Source: Pseudo-nitzschia pungens (Eukaryota; Bacillariophyta; Bacillariophyceae; Bacillariales; Bacillariaceae). Taken from it: a DNA stretch of 64,000 bases. Both the position numbers and the translations under genes were made by a program. A model generated the notes under the pieces. The model was not told where the DNA came from. It did not search any database and saw only the letters and a list, made by a program, of their open reading frames with translations. This document shows positions 28,833-41,786 of the stretch, one piece after another. The DNA lies in contig CM074761.1 of the NCBI GenBank assembly GCA_037355855.1, forward strand, positions 4,669,346-4,733,345, given 5' to 3'. The number at the start of each line of letters is the position of its first letter. The first letter of the stretch is position 1.

Positions 28833-29821
28833 GAACATGTGGATGCAACATGCAAGAAGCAATGTCGCATCAAGAAATTGTTCGTTGCTGCTGTAACAAG
28901 AAGAAGAAGTGCTGTGAGTGGTGGTGTGGGGTGTACAACAAGCAATGGGCTACTAGTACTAAAAACCTAAACCATTCTATCATCCATGAGAACAACACCA
29001 GAAATACAAAGAAGGAGCAAAAGACGTTCTTGTTGTTGTTGCACCAGAAAACTCGATTTTTTTTATGAAAGCGGATGGAAGGATGGAGCATTGCGAGGAT
29101 GGCTCTTTGGTGAGTCATTGTTTCTTGTTCCTGGGTCCGCTATCGACGACCCGACAGCATGCGAAAGAGGGAAGCCAGCCACTGCTGGAAGAGATGACCA
29201 TGGTACAGCAGCCAGGCAATCATTGTGTTTTGCAAGAGTTTTTGCTGCTGGGAGCTGTTGGGTGGAATGATACTTTTCGGAGTACTTTTTCCTTCTTTGT
29301 CTACGAGTATTGTTGCTTGTTGTTGGAGGAGGAGCATTTGGTGGTGGTGCTGTTATTTGTGTGCCGTGCTGTTTCGCGCAGGTGGCGGCACCTCACATAC
29401 CCTCACACGATACACGGCGATCTTTGGATATTCTATTCTGCAGAATACTACTAGTAATAGTGTTCACGAGTAACGAGAAGTTCGAGTCCGTTGAAGTGTC
29501 AAAGGTGGTTGAAGAATAAAATCGCAGCAACGAATCGCTTGCGCAGAATTTTAGCTACGGTATTGAATGCACATCGATTCAAGCTGCCACCACCAGTCCG
29601 GTAGATCGTTCCATCAAGAGATACTCCGTATTAACTCTGGTGGTTATCGCTGCTTGCTGTATCCTCCGACCTGCTTGCCTTTGGTGTTGACGTGCAGTGG
29701 AGCGGATTGTTACAGTGCCATTCTCGAGATGATTTCGCTGCCTTCGTTGCGCGAGGCGACAACCACGAACAGTGCTTTCTTTTGTTTCTCTCGTTGGCGG
29801 TCCCGAGTTGTAACTCCGCGG

Positions 29822-30817
29822 TTAAAACTCCGCGGCGGGCTTTTCTGTATACTCCTGAAGTTGTTGGTTTTTCCCCAAGCCACCGCTCGTAGCATAGATC
29901 AACCCGCCGTACAGTAATGCGCCTCGCAACATGGCTTGTGGACCATCTATATTCGGAGAAACACGAAAGTGAGATTGAAATCAGACACGCACAACACCAG
30001 CAATAACAATATACCAGTACAGCGTCCTTTATGGCAAGTGCTTCGAAACTTACTCTTCCTTTCGAAAAAGGCACCAGCTGCAGCACTGGAAATGATATTG
30101 TTCCATGCATCTTCTTCGCCATCGCGAAGTACTCTTACGGCAACGCCAAACTACACCGAAAAATGGATAAGTGAGAGACGAGGGAAAATTTAGAATCGTC
30201 TGCAGCGTCAAGCATAAAAAAACATACATCAAATAATACATCCACCAAACACAGACAACACCAGAACCACTTACACCTCCAAAGGCGGCGGAAATAGCAC
30301 CGAAATTCTTCCCCCAGGACTTGGACCTAGTGTTCATTCGAGCAAATCGTTGCGAAATTTCGGACGAGAATGGTTGGCGAAGGCCTTTTTCCGCGGGACG
30401 GAAAAGAAAGCCGGGTGAACCAACGAGCGTCCCAAAGAAAAATCCTTGCAAATACCCAGTGAAATATTCCAGCACGGTAGAAACTGCGATTTCCGTGCAC
30501 CCGGCAATGGTCTTGCCAATCGGACCCAAATCCTTGTACCTGACTTCTTCGAAATCACTATCCGAGTCCCGTATGTTTTTTTTTGTTTCCTGGGGTTGCA
30601 GATTTTTGTTTCTCGATACCAAAATCGTGGTATCCACACCCCTTGAAGAGGAATACATCTTGGAACGTCTTGACCTCGGAGAAGAATGCAAACGTCCCGT
30701 GAAGGGAGAGCATGTGTAATACCGAGCCGGAAGGTTCGGGCCGACAGCCAAGGCAGGCACGATCACCACTGCCAACGTTACGGCGACACGAAGCAGATAC
30801 TCGACGTTACGGGTCAT
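29822..30817 (-). CDS. Tim17/Tim22/Tim23-family (PRAT) membrane protein with a signal-like N-terminus
   Basis: Exons 30817-30275, 30150-30054 and 29946-29822 encode 254 aa. The core begins GPIGKTIAGCTEIAVSTVLE and contains Gly-rich membrane helices. It includes AAFGGFGVAVRVLRDGEEDA formed across the first splice join, with the R-x3-D spacing of the PRAT signature, and then SSAAAGAF and LRGALLYGGLIYAT. PRAT proteins are channel components that move proteins or amino acids across mitochondrial or plastid envelope membranes. The first 25 residues (MTRNVEYLLRVAVTLAVVIV) look like a secretory signal, unusual for mitochondrial PRATs, which lack cleaved leaders. A plastid-envelope location is therefore possible but unproven, as there is no clear Phe at the cleavage site. 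All three splice joins keep phase and motif. Confidence 0.82.
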
Positions 30818-31588
30818 GATTGTTTCGGTGCTCTTGTCGGGCAGGAAGTTCTCCTATTTTCAGCGAATAGAGGGAGAGAAACTTTTCTAGTCAATGACTT
30901 CTGTCGCTTTGGTCGCCGTGTCTTATCTTCAAATATTGACCAGGTATTGTACTCTTGGTGCTCGACATTGAACCATACTTGGCGTACCCGTATGGTATGG
31001 AGGATGGAATGATGGATTTTACGAAAGTTTTCTGAGATCAGAAATCTTTTGGTTGTCGGTGTCGGTGTCGCTTCTCGTTGACAACCTCAAACCTTAAATT
31101 AAAAAAAAGCTGGCAACATATTTTGAAAAATTGAGAACTACAGTAACTTTTAAATAAATTCCTAAATCCCCCTTTTGATGAATGCAATCGTTTCAATCTT
31201 CTGACGTTTAGTCCCGTAAAACCTTTTTCTTGCTTTCGAATTCCACCGAAACAATTTCGTACTCGTATACGACTCACCCGCACGAAGAATGTGCGTGGGG
31301 CGTCCGTACTCGCTATTACTGTATTATGGTTGTATCGTGAAAAGTACTGGAAGTTGGTTCCGTTCAAAAGTGATTTATGAATCATGCTCGTAAGGCCTTA
31401 CGGTTTTTTGTACCAGGGAAGTTGAAACGAACGGTAATTCGATCGAATTCAAGATGAAGAGCGGACCTGCTTCGACACGATGAAGACATCATAAATTTCA
31501 TTTTCCTTTTTCTGTAATAGTCGCACACAACGATATTACACAAACTATCATCAAGAATCGAATACAACGAGAAGACTTCAATACAAAC
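30818..31588. promoter_or_regulatory. Upstream region of polyubiquitin, divergent from the PRAT gene
   Basis: These 771 bases lie between divergent start codons and must include the polyubiquitin promoter and 5' leader. No heat-shock element or TATA box that I would defend was seen, and there is no exact intergenic motif. Confidence 0.4.
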
Positions 31589-33066
<1,478 letters not shown>

Positions 33067-33245
33067 TGGAAGCCTCCTTGAGTTTTCGACAACTATTTTT
33101 CACATCTAAATTCAATTAATATTTGAGTTTTATCCCTTAAAGTAAATCAGGAACGACTTTATACGTTTCTCTAGGCATACCAGTTTGGCAAAAAGTGTGT
33201 AGGGACAACTCGAGCTAATTGCTTTAAATGCAAACGCATGATTAA

Positions 33246-36032
33246 CTATCCAATCGAATCTGCCCAATCGACGGAAGCTGCAGAGAGGAAACTGATAAGT
33301 AAACCTGTACCGACTGAGGCAATAGCGTAGTACACTCCATCCAAGCGGAAGAGAATCGGATCCATCAGCGCAAGGATTTCGACGATAAACCTAGCAACAG
33401 AGCTCAATGTGCCACCGAAGCCTGCAATTACACTGACCAGAGCAATTCGTTCACGAGGGCCTGGATTTCCAGCCAGCAAACTTCCTAGAGTTCCTGACAG
33501 AGCACATGCAGTCACGTTGCAAGCAAATGTTCCTAGTGGAAAGCTTGGTCGCCAGGAATTGAACTTCATCATTCTCCATCGTGCAAGGACACCCAGCGGA
33601 GAAAACAGTAGACTTAATGCAAGAAGACGATCTTCTGGTTTCTTGAAAAAAGTAAGAGATGTCAGCTGAGCGACAAGGCACATGATGAACATTGCCGTAA
33701 ATATTGCCCGGATAGAGGGTACGTCGTTTTCTTCGTCATGCACTGTTCGTCGTCCTTTCGTTCTGGTCATTCTCTGTGAATAACTAGCTAAGGAATCGTC
33801 CGTAGAGTCAAACGAATGACCTTGGATGGAATGCGGAGAGCTAATGATTCCATTGGTGGAAATCTCTTCGTCTGAAGTATGGACTTGAATTCCATATCCT
33901 CTTCTCTCGTCTCGCCCTTTTTCTCGGCGGCAGCGCCAGACGAAAATGTATACAGAAACGTGCTGACCAAAGCGATAAGCAATCAGTGGTAGTTGGATAC
34001 CCAACATCAGGCCAACAAAGGCCTGTCCGATCTGGCCTGCCCGAAAAAGATTAACCATTGATGATATCCAGGACGAAAACGAAGATAAGGCTCCGCAAAG
34101 TCCATCACGCAATCCCAGCGTGAGATCTTCACTTTTTTCTTGTGGTGACGTTCCAACATCCCAGCCGTTTGCGAGATTCACCCGGCTGATCCTTGAAATG
34201 TTATTCGACACACCGGTAGCCACATTCGAAATAATCTGATCTAAATCTTGATTTTCCTGTGTGCCGTAATCAACAATATTTCCACCCTCTAACTGTCCAT
34301 ACTGCCTCGCCGAAATATGAACATTGCCACGTGGATGCACGCGACCTTGTTCAGGAGTTTCGCTATTCTCTGAAGCCAGTCCGTTCGAGATATTAGTAAC
34401 AAAATGATGGTTCTCTGCTTGTTCGGCACTCTCCGTTGCTTGAGTCTGAAGCTGTGACTTCTTAGACGAAATGCAAATTTCCTCTTCGAAAATCAGATCA
34501 TCGAACCCTCCTATGGTTACATCCCTGTTTGTTGGTGTCGCGCCTATTTCGTCACTGTCATAGTTTGATCTGGGAGATGCATGGCCTATCGACTCTTCTA
34601 TCTTCTCTTCCCCTGATCCAACATCATTCACGAAGGTTCTTTCTCCCCGATAACTCCCAGAACAGTATGTTTCAACGATGTCCACATCCTCTTTCTTTAC
34701 AGGAAATAATAGCAAACAAATACTCGCTCGAATGCGCCGTTCCCACGCTAACAATTGAACTTCTCGGAGCTCATTATATATATCTGGATTTTGTGCCTGA
34801 TGATGATGAGGCTGTTTTACGAGACTGTTCAATCGATTACTTCTCCTTCGATCCTTGTCGGCTCTCAGTTGATTCCGTCGTTTTTGCCCTCTCCACCTCC
34901 AACCTCTTCGTTCATTCCCGAGTATTTTCATCTCGATCATTCCCTCATTATCATCGGCCACTTTCTCGCCGTTTTCGTGTTCATTTGCCGAATCTTGAAA
35001 TTGGTGCATTGATTCTCTGTGTAGATCGCGTTGTAGCCGTGGAGGAGTGAATCGAGTTCCAATGATTTGCATCAATGATTCTCCACTGCATAATAGCCCC
35101 ATTACAAAGCAGGACAAGCAATTTAATGGCAAATTGGTGAATAGCGCGGAGTCGCTGTGGAAAACGCTGTCAAAATACCGAAAGAAGTAAGCTGCACCCA
35201 AGCGACAGAGAATTCCAACCTGTGTGAAAATACTCAGAATCAGAATTTCATCAAAGGCCGTCCAAAATGATTCCACAAAGGCCTTATCCTCTCGTTCTTG
35301 TGCCGCAAAAGCTCCGTCTCCACCGTCATCTGCGGTGCCAACTGGTGAAGCAAAGGACGAATGGTTATAGGATGGAGAACGTCGAACTGGACTTTGCATG
35401 TCAGATTCATCGTGTTCGTCTTCAAAGTGATCATCCCCACTGACACTTGGGATAGTCGATGCATGATTCAGCATCGGCGATGTCCTCTTCGAACTGGGTG
35501 ATAGTGGTGAGTGTTCACCTGCATTCGAACGCAGTACATGACGTCCTCGAGCTCGGTCGCCATCGAGATTTCCACCACCATCGTTACCCTCGTTGGTCGT
35601 TTGCAACGGCGATTGCTTGGAAGGGTAGAAAAAATTGCGGATTGAAGAGTTAAATGAATGATTATCGTCCAAAGATATTTCTGAGAGGGATTCTTGGATC
35701 TCAGCCTCGTTGGTTGGAAAAGAAACAGAGGGTGAAGATCGTTTTGGCGCTTTCCTTGGTTCTTTTGTAGGAATATCAGACAATGCTGTCGACAGAGATA
35801 GAGACCTTTGTACCGTTTTTTCTGCAAAGTCGTTTTGCTCGTGAAATTTCGTTTCTTCAATGCCGCCGTTCTTCGCGTCATTAGCAATACAAAGATTGGC
35901 ATCACTCCGATTTTCCGTTCCTACAGGGATAGGTGGATGCAGAGGGATATGAGTCGAAATGGGAGCGACCCGTGCATCATTGTGACTCTTACTTGTATCC
36001 GATATTTCGGTCTCCGTCGCGAATTCAGTCAT
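33246..36032 (-). CDS. FEX: Fluoride exporter (CrcB/FEX family), two-domain, with long extra-membrane regions
   Basis: Intronless, 928 aa; the first ATG is at 36032 although the open frame reaches 36092 through TTG. Eukaryotic FEX proteins are single chains of two CrcB domains that passively export fluoride across the plasma membrane. Domain 1 shows GILCRLGAAYFF, NLPLNCLSCFVMGLLCSG and, after a hydrophilic insert of roughly 300 residues, GLCGALSSFSSW. Domain 2 shows LGVLARWRMMKFN, PLGTFACNVTACALSGTLGS and GFGGTLSSVARF, with degenerate pore residues, as in fungal FEX, where the two halves differ. About 270 disordered residues precede domain 1. Fungal FEX is about 375 aa, so this protein is far longer, mostly through disordered Ser/Glu-rich and Arg-rich segments. 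It is convergent with polyubiquitin, 179 bases apart. Confidence 0.88.
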   Translation of the reverse strand: MTEFATETEISDTSKSHNDARVAPISTHIPLHPPIPVGTENRSDANLCIANDAKNGGIEETKFHEQNDFAEKTVQRSLSLSTALSDIPTKEPRKAPKRSSPSVSFPTNEAEIQESLSEISLDDNHSFNSSIRNFFYPSKQSPLQTTNEGNDGGGNLDGDRARGRHVLRSNAGEHSPLSPSSKRTSPMLNHASTIPSVSGDDHFEDEHDESDMQSPVRRSPSYNHSSFASPVGTADDGGDGAFAAQEREDKAFVESFWTAFDEILILSIFTQVGILCRLGAAYFFRYFDSVFHSDSALFTNLPLNCLSCFVMGLLCSGESLMQIIGTRFTPPRLQRDLHRESMHQFQDSANEHENGEKVADDNEGMIEMKILGNERRGWRWRGQKRRNQLRADKDRRRSNRLNSLVKQPHHHQAQNPDIYNELREVQLLAWERRIRASICLLLFPVKKEDVDIVETYCSGSYRGERTFVNDVGSGEEKIEESIGHASPRSNYDSDEIGATPTNRDVTIGGFDDLIFEEEICISSKKSQLQTQATESAEQAENHHFVTNISNGLASENSETPEQGRVHPRGNVHISARQYGQLEGGNIVDYGTQENQDLDQIISNVATGVSNNISRISRVNLANGWDVGTSPQEKSEDLTLGLRDGLCGALSSFSSWISSMVNLFRAGQIGQAFVGLMLGIQLPLIAYRFGQHVSVYIFVWRCRREKGRDERRGYGIQVHTSDEEISTNGIISSPHSIQGHSFDSTDDSLASYSQRMTRTKGRRTVHDEENDVPSIRAIFTAMFIMCLVAQLTSLTFFKKPEDRLLALSLLFSPLGVLARWRMMKFNSWRPSFPLGTFACNVTACALSGTLGSLLAGNPGPRERIALVSVIAGFGGTLSSVARFIVEILALMDPILFRLDGVYYAIASVGTGLLISFLSAASVDWADSIG

Positions 36033-36899
36033 CTGCAATGAACAAGTCTCCTTGAGGGTTTCACTCTTCTTGCAATTCGATCCATGGAACAACTTCGATG
36101 TATTATTGAAAAAGTTCGAGTGTTATTGTTTGATGTTTGATTCCAAAAAAGCTTCAGAGTCCATACCGTAGAGTCAGTCCTGGGCATCTTTATTTCTCGC
36201 ACTCATTTTTCCCTCATCGTAACAGTCAACAGATTTTTGAGCATCAGTAAAGCCTTACTGAGGCCTTACCGGTAAGGCTAAGGTTACTTCGTACTTCGTA
36301 GTAGTACTTATTAGTATAATCGAATCAGTCAAAAAATCATACTGTATTTCTTATGAGTACAAGTACGAACATACCTTGCCATGATACATGGTTCAGGGTT
36401 CAGGTTACTGATGACTTGTGACTGGTGGTGACCCTTGAAAAAAATACGAAGTATTGTACGAGTAAAAAAACGAGTACTCGTAATCGTTTTCGTAATCGTA
36501 ACCTTACTCGTAACCTTACTCTTAGTAAGATTATCCTTTTAAAATCCTTACGTTACATCATTAGTCCATGGCAAAAGCATCCGTTAGTTTCCCTTTTTTG
36601 AACCGTAAGATTATGTTCTCCCATCTCGTTGGATGCTCTCTCCTACAAAATCGAAAAGTTCGAGCGACATGAGTACGAGTTTTACCGTAGCACGATGATC
36701 GGGAAGCGTGATATTCCCACTTCGCTCTCTGCAGTCACAAAATCACACTTGATGCAGCAAGTCGGTATCAGGTGAAAGTCTCATTCAATCATCGCCTGAT
36801 AAATCTCGGCTTTATATAGTTTTTGTCCGAAACAGAAGCAACCGGGCTCTGGCCTGATAGATCAATCGATAGAGTTCTACCTAGTGTAGTGCACAAGCC
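36033..36899. other. Divergent spacer with tandem motif copies
   Basis: This region contains CCTTACCGGTAAGGC near 36264-36278, an extended motif at 36285-36292, and two exact complementary copies in direct tandem (GTAACCTTACTC at 36498-36509 and 36510-36521). It lies between the start codons of the fluoride exporter and the DENN-ENTH gene. Confidence 0.55.
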
Positions 36900-39800
36900 A
36901 TGAGCAATCCTCAGCCTCTTCCGTTGTTCGATCTTTTCCTTGATCTCCCGCATCCTGCAGCAGCGGCATCGTGCCCCCCTGCTTACACTTATGGATGTCC
37001 GGCAACAAATCCGGATATTGGGAAGGAACTTTCAGCCAATGTGCCTCAGATCTCCTTGTTTGCATTCCCAGAGTTTGACGAATCGTTGAAACAGCGCATA
37101 CCACGGGATACAGCGTTGAACCGGTTCTCGCAATATGCCATGCAACCTCAGAGCTTCCAAAATTATACTTTTTCTCTGCAGTTGAAATCTGGGATTCGAG
37201 TGCATGGATTTGTCCGGCGGTACTTGTCAATCCATCAGTCGGTGGAGCACAGGTACGATGTGGGCCGCCGAGGAGAACGAGCACTAGTTTTACTGACGAG
37301 ATTTAGCGGTGGGGACTTGCTATATTCGTCCATTTTAAAGTAAGTAAATCATCATGCTCTGTGATTGAAGTTTCGTAACAGCTTTCTCTCACTTATTTGA
37401 CGTCTGATTTTCATTACTTGTCTCTAGGACGATAGATGCAATTTCGTTTCAAAAGGCAGCTCTCAATCCGAAATATGTTCATCCTGAGCCGCAGAAATGG
37501 TTTCTGAACCGAGTTTTTGAAGAACACCAGAAACTATGCCAAAACTTTTTGCGCACACCGCAAGTGGAGCGAAAGCCAATGTTGATGTCTGTTGGTTTGA
37601 TCGAAGTCGGGGAAAAACCGCTCAGATTTCTCAACCATGTAGACACATCCTATTACCTAGTGCCTACAAGTCTACTTGCAAAGACACCCACGGTGGAAGC
37701 ATTGGCGAATTCACCCATTCTACCATTGCTTCGTGTCTTGGGTGTATCGAGTACGTTGCGATTACTTTCGGCTCTTCTCAGTGAAAATCGCGTTTTGTTG
37801 CTTTCGGCCAACCCAACTCGCTTGGCACAGTGTGCCCGATCAGCGCTTTCCATTCTGGCGCAGGGACTACTTAATTGGCAGCATCTTTACATCCCGGTTT
37901 TGCCTCCGCATCTATTCCAATATCTTGGTGCACCCGTACCGTACTTGATCGGTATGCTCTCATCATTTTTACCGAAATTGAACGAGTTTAAATCTGACGG
38001 CCTCGGCGAGATGGTGATCATCAATCTAGATACGAAACAAATGGAAACTAGGGGCATGGATTCGAACGATGTGGTAAGGAAAATCCCCGATTTGTTTCAG
38101 AAGGCAAACTCTGACATGGGTGCGCCTGTATCTAGCACATCTGTGTCGGAAATGCTTGCGCAAGATTTGGTTGATTTGCTGAAAGCCGATAAGCGAGTAC
38201 AATACGGCGAATCGACTCTGACAAATGTAACCGAGACCGCGGCAAAAGCAAAACAAGCCATGAAAGAAGGAATCAGTAGCATGAAGAAGTTCTTCAACAA
38301 TCGCAAGACTAACATTCAAAGTATGGATTCATCCGGTACCTTGGAGGAAGAGCCCGCTGATGCAGTTGATACTCCTGAACTAGATCTGAACAGCATGTCT
38401 CCGGATGCTGTATACATCCAGGGTAGTCGCAATGAAGTCGCGGAGGAAGCTGCTAGAATTGCATTCTCTTCATTTTTCCTTTGCATGTTCGGGAATATGC
38501 GGTGGTACCTCTCTGCAAGTCCCGGACAGCTACCACATCTCGATAGGAATCGCTTCCTGCAGCAAAAGAGAGCAATGGGTGACGGGGAATACACACCAAT
38601 GTGGCCGCTTCTACAGAACTTTTGTCAATCTCAAATGTTTGAGCAGTTTGCGAAGGCTAGAATTGAAGAAGTTAGACTGCAGCTACCTCTGACGTCGGAT
38701 TCGCCTTTATTTACTTTATGTGCCACGGAACATAGGAAGCAGAACGCCGATTTCAGTGTTCTCAACGTTCGACGCATAGCTCCGAGTGTTGCGAGAATGA
38801 CTTCTGACAAGCAGAGATCGATGCGAAGAATGGCCATGCTACTTACATCGAACAAAACTTACGAAGGAGACTACAACAAGGCAGTTTCACAACTTGTAGA
38901 GAACTGCAGAGAATGTACCGCTTTTCTTTCTGATGTCATGTCGGTAATTTGGGTACGATTGCGAGATTCGAAGGGTGTACATTGGAAGCACGGTCTACAG
39001 GCGTTGCAAGTGTTACGAAATCTTCTGTATCATGGACCATTGGCAGCTGTCGCCGAAGCAACTGATGGTTTAGAGAAAATTCGTGCAATGAAATTCTACA
39101 ATGATAACATGCGAGCTCCAATTTGCACACAGATTCGACAGGCTGCTCATCAAGTTTATAATCTTCTTGTTGATCGGGCTAAACTCTTTAATATTCGTCG
39201 GACTTGCATGAATAAACGTCGTGTTTTGAAACAGCCTGAGCAAGAAAGAGTGAGTTGCGAATGTTATCAATGTCGTGTTTTTGGTTGTGTTGTTGTTTGT
39301 CTCATCTGTGCTTCGTCAATCCCTTTGTATCATTTCAGTACAAGAGAGACTCGCGAATATCTGTCACGCACCGATTTGGTGCCATGCACCAGCTTTTTCA
39401 TCCCAATGCTTCTACCCGCGTCGCACCTGCACCACATTCGGCGACTTCACCCTACGTGCCTCAGGCACCTGTTGAACACGATATTTTTGGATTGATGTCA
39501 CCTCCTCCTGCAGCACCCTCGAATGCACCATCGAAGGTGAATGCAACGCAAGATATTATTGGGTTATTTGAAAGTTTCGATGTCTCCAATGGTTCGGTAG
39601 GCGGTTCGTCTTCGGCGCCCACATCTCAAGTTCGCGATCCATTCACCCAAGCACCCTTGCCTAATGCACACGCTTTGACGCCTTCGCCCAAAACAGTCGT
39701 TCAGAATTCTCCCGCCTCTGATCGACCCAGCAATGTTGTGTCACAGCCATCTGATCCCCGTGCCCATAATCCATTTGATCAGATATCAGTTGTTAGTGCT

Positions 39801-40253
39801 CAGCCCCATAGCCTGGTTCAACAAGGTTCTCCCGCACCTCTGCACTATGCCAATCGATCGCCTCAAGCCGTCCACCATCACCAGTATTCCGGTGCAAATG
39901 ATTTGAGCCAGCCTCTAACGCACGGCTCTGCCCAAACCCAGAAATCGATTGTCGCTTCACCGCCAAGGCCTGCAGCTCCGCAGCAGCAACATTATCAAGC
40001 TCAACCTGCGGGCCAGTACTATCGTAACCATCATCCATCGGGTCCTCCACAGCATGGTACGGCGCCTTCATCACAGCAACATCATATTCAACAACATAAC
40101 CCAGCTGGAGGGTATCAATACCCTCCGACGCAACATCAGCATCAGCACCAGCAATTCCAGCATCCCCTGCCTAAACAACAGTTTGTTGCACAATCAGCAC
40201 CATCAGGGCAGCCAGCAAAGCCCAATCTATCTCAGTTTGACCCTTTTCATTAA
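36900..40253 (+). CDS. DENN-domain protein fused to an ENTH-like domain and a DPF/NPF adaptor tail
   Basis: Exons 36900-37339, 37428-39249 and 39339-40253 encode 1058 aa. Residues about 1-450 carry a DENN module: upstream DENN, the core LLSALLSENRVLLLSANPTR and LYIPVLPPHLFQYLGAPVPY, then downstream DENN. DENN proteins are exchange factors for Rab GTPases. Residues about 610-760 match an ENTH/ANTH fold (FLSDVMSVIWVRLRDSKG, HWKHGLQALQVLRNLLYHG, then IRQAAHQVYNLLVDRAKLF), which binds phosphoinositides on endocytic membranes. The C-terminal 290 residues are Pro/Gln/His-rich and contain endocytic peptide motifs (DPF, NPF, DIFGLM, and a terminal FDPFH) that bind EH domains and adaptor ears. Together this suggests a clathrin-linked Rab activator resembling animal connecdenn in logic but with an added ENTH domain. 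Both splice joins keep frame. Confidence 0.88.
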
Positions 40254-40978
40254 AATCGATAGCAAAGATATCTTGGTTTTTCTATGGATGGAATCCATTA
40301 ACTCTATAATTTTTGAAAATGTTTCACATGCATACGGCAGACTTCATAACGACAGAAGCTATGAAAAAAAGAACTATGGAAGAAAACACTTCCCACCAGT
40401 TTGAGGTTTTGAATCAAAAAAGGTAAGTAAGGTTACCAGTAGAAGTAAGTTATGGTAAGGTTTACCGGTATCTTACGACACACGAGTGAAGTCTGAACCG
40501 GACCATAAACTGTCCATACTACAAAATTCTTATCAGCTGTCCCCCGGTTCTACGTCCCCGACTACTAATTTCTACTGAAACCCGGGGACAGCTGATAAGA
40601 ATTCTGTAGTACCAGGTAACCTTACTCTATTTTGGATATGATGTTATGATACTTCGTACTTATCTATGATAGATGAAAGCCATACTTGTACTCCGCATAC
40701 GTGTACGTATGTGCATTGTGCATTATGCATTACGAGTAAGGTTTACGAGTATTACCGGTACCAGTATGCATTGGGTTTTAGGTGGGAATTTTGAATTTTC
40801 AGTTTAGTGGCTCGAATTGGTTATTCGTCCTCCGAAAGGCTTCACGCTTCACACATCCACATTTCCAATATCGTATCTTGTACGAAAGACAGAAGCTACG
40901 CCTTAAGCCAATTACACAATCGGAAGTACAACTTCTTTGCATTATTTTATCTCGCCACCGAAATAGACCAACAGAACG
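40254..40978. other. Spacer with two exact motif copies and a long inverted repeat
   Basis: Exact motif copies lie at 40427-40436 (forward) and 40616-40625 (complement). They bracket the long inverted repeat at 40517-40611. Further variants follow (GTAAGGTTTACGAGTATTAC near 40738). No gene was seen. Confidence 0.55.
40517..40611. repeat. Long inverted repeat: 28-base arms, 39-base loop
   Basis: The arms 40517-40544 and 40584-40611 are complementary with a single mismatch (for example ATTCTTATCAGCTGTCCCC against GGGGACAGCTGATAAGAAT). Pairing continues imperfectly into the loop through a C/G-rich stretch. As RNA it would form a long hairpin; as DNA it could be a small foldback element. No target-site duplication was identified. 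Confidence 0.85.
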
Positions 40979-41786
40979 ATGAAGATTCTTGCCCTTTTCT
41001 TGACTTTCTTTGTGGGTGTTGCATTCTCTTTTCGAACGAATAATATTCCTTTCCGTGCTCAACCGTCGCAGCTCTTTGCGACCTCATCTCAGTCCGTCCA
41101 GGCATCTCTCCCATCCCCTTTGATCGATGCCCAAGGAAACGTGATCGACTCAGCGGAATCCATTGCCAGCCTAGTAGAAAACCAGCGCGTGGCCCTCTAC
41201 TTTGGTGCTAGTTGGTGCAAGGATTGTCGAAATTTGGAATTCATGCTTGCACAATACCGAAGTGCACTCGCCGATTCGAACCAGGTACGTTGCACTCACT
41301 TATCATTCTGTCCTCTGTGTCAACTGCTAAATTATTGTTCTAATTTGGTACATTGTTAAGCCGATTCAATTGATCTACGTTCCGTGCGACCAAACCCAAG
41401 AAGATCAATTGAGCCAAATGCAAAAGTTGGGCTTGGAAGTTGGTGTGCCAATGGGCGAAACGGCGGATGCTTTGAAACAGCAATATGGAGTTTGGCCTGA
41501 TGCAGACATCGAACGATTTGGTGGCATTTCGAGAGAAATCGCCATTGATGGCGAAGAGACTGTTGTTGCCGTGAAAGGTAGCGAAGGAGAGGAAGTTGCT
41601 ACGGAACGGGTGGAAATTATGGGGAAAATAGAAGACACCAGGGATGAATTCGGCCGTCGCTCGGGCATCCCTGCATTTGTCGTTCTGGATAATGCCGGAG
41701 CTGAATTTTGCTTCTTGAACGCGGAGCGAGATAGCATCAGTGTTTTGGCTGATTGGCCTCTCGATGACCCTCAAAACATTTGGTAG
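40979..41786 (+). CDS. Thioredoxin-like protein with a diatom plastid presequence
   Basis: Exons 40979-41284 and 41361-41786 (76-base intron) encode 243 aa. The N-terminus MKILALFLTFFVGVAFS followed by FRTN is a signal peptide with Phe at the cleavage site, as in diatom plastid preproteins. A thioredoxin fold begins near residue 60, with the strand RVALYFGASWCKDCRNLEF carrying a WCKDC redox pair instead of the usual WCGPC. It continues with LIYVPCDQTQEDQ, as in nucleoredoxin or tryparedoxin-like proteins, and SGIPAFVVLDNAG with the cis-Pro. An insert of some 70 residues sits between the core parts. A dithiol-disulphide role in the plastid is inferred; the partners are unknown. Confidence 0.83.

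Larger units (their letters stand above)
26945..29821. other. Repeat-rich 2.9 kb spacer with four exact motif copies
   Basis: This is the longest gene-poor stretch. From left to right it holds a TTTTG tract, TTGTG runs near 27603-27640, exact intergenic motifs at 27692, 27754, 27948 and 28582, and a block of TAC/TAG triplets and inverted repeats (28570-28832). Short frames follow that I cannot support as genes (for example 29065-29454). Many TAC and GTA words make it look like a diffuse array built from one unit. Confidence 0.5.

Noticed and set aside
29065..29454. 129-codon open frame in the repeat-rich spacer
   Set aside because: Low-complexity, no start context, no domain, surrounded by triplet repeats.
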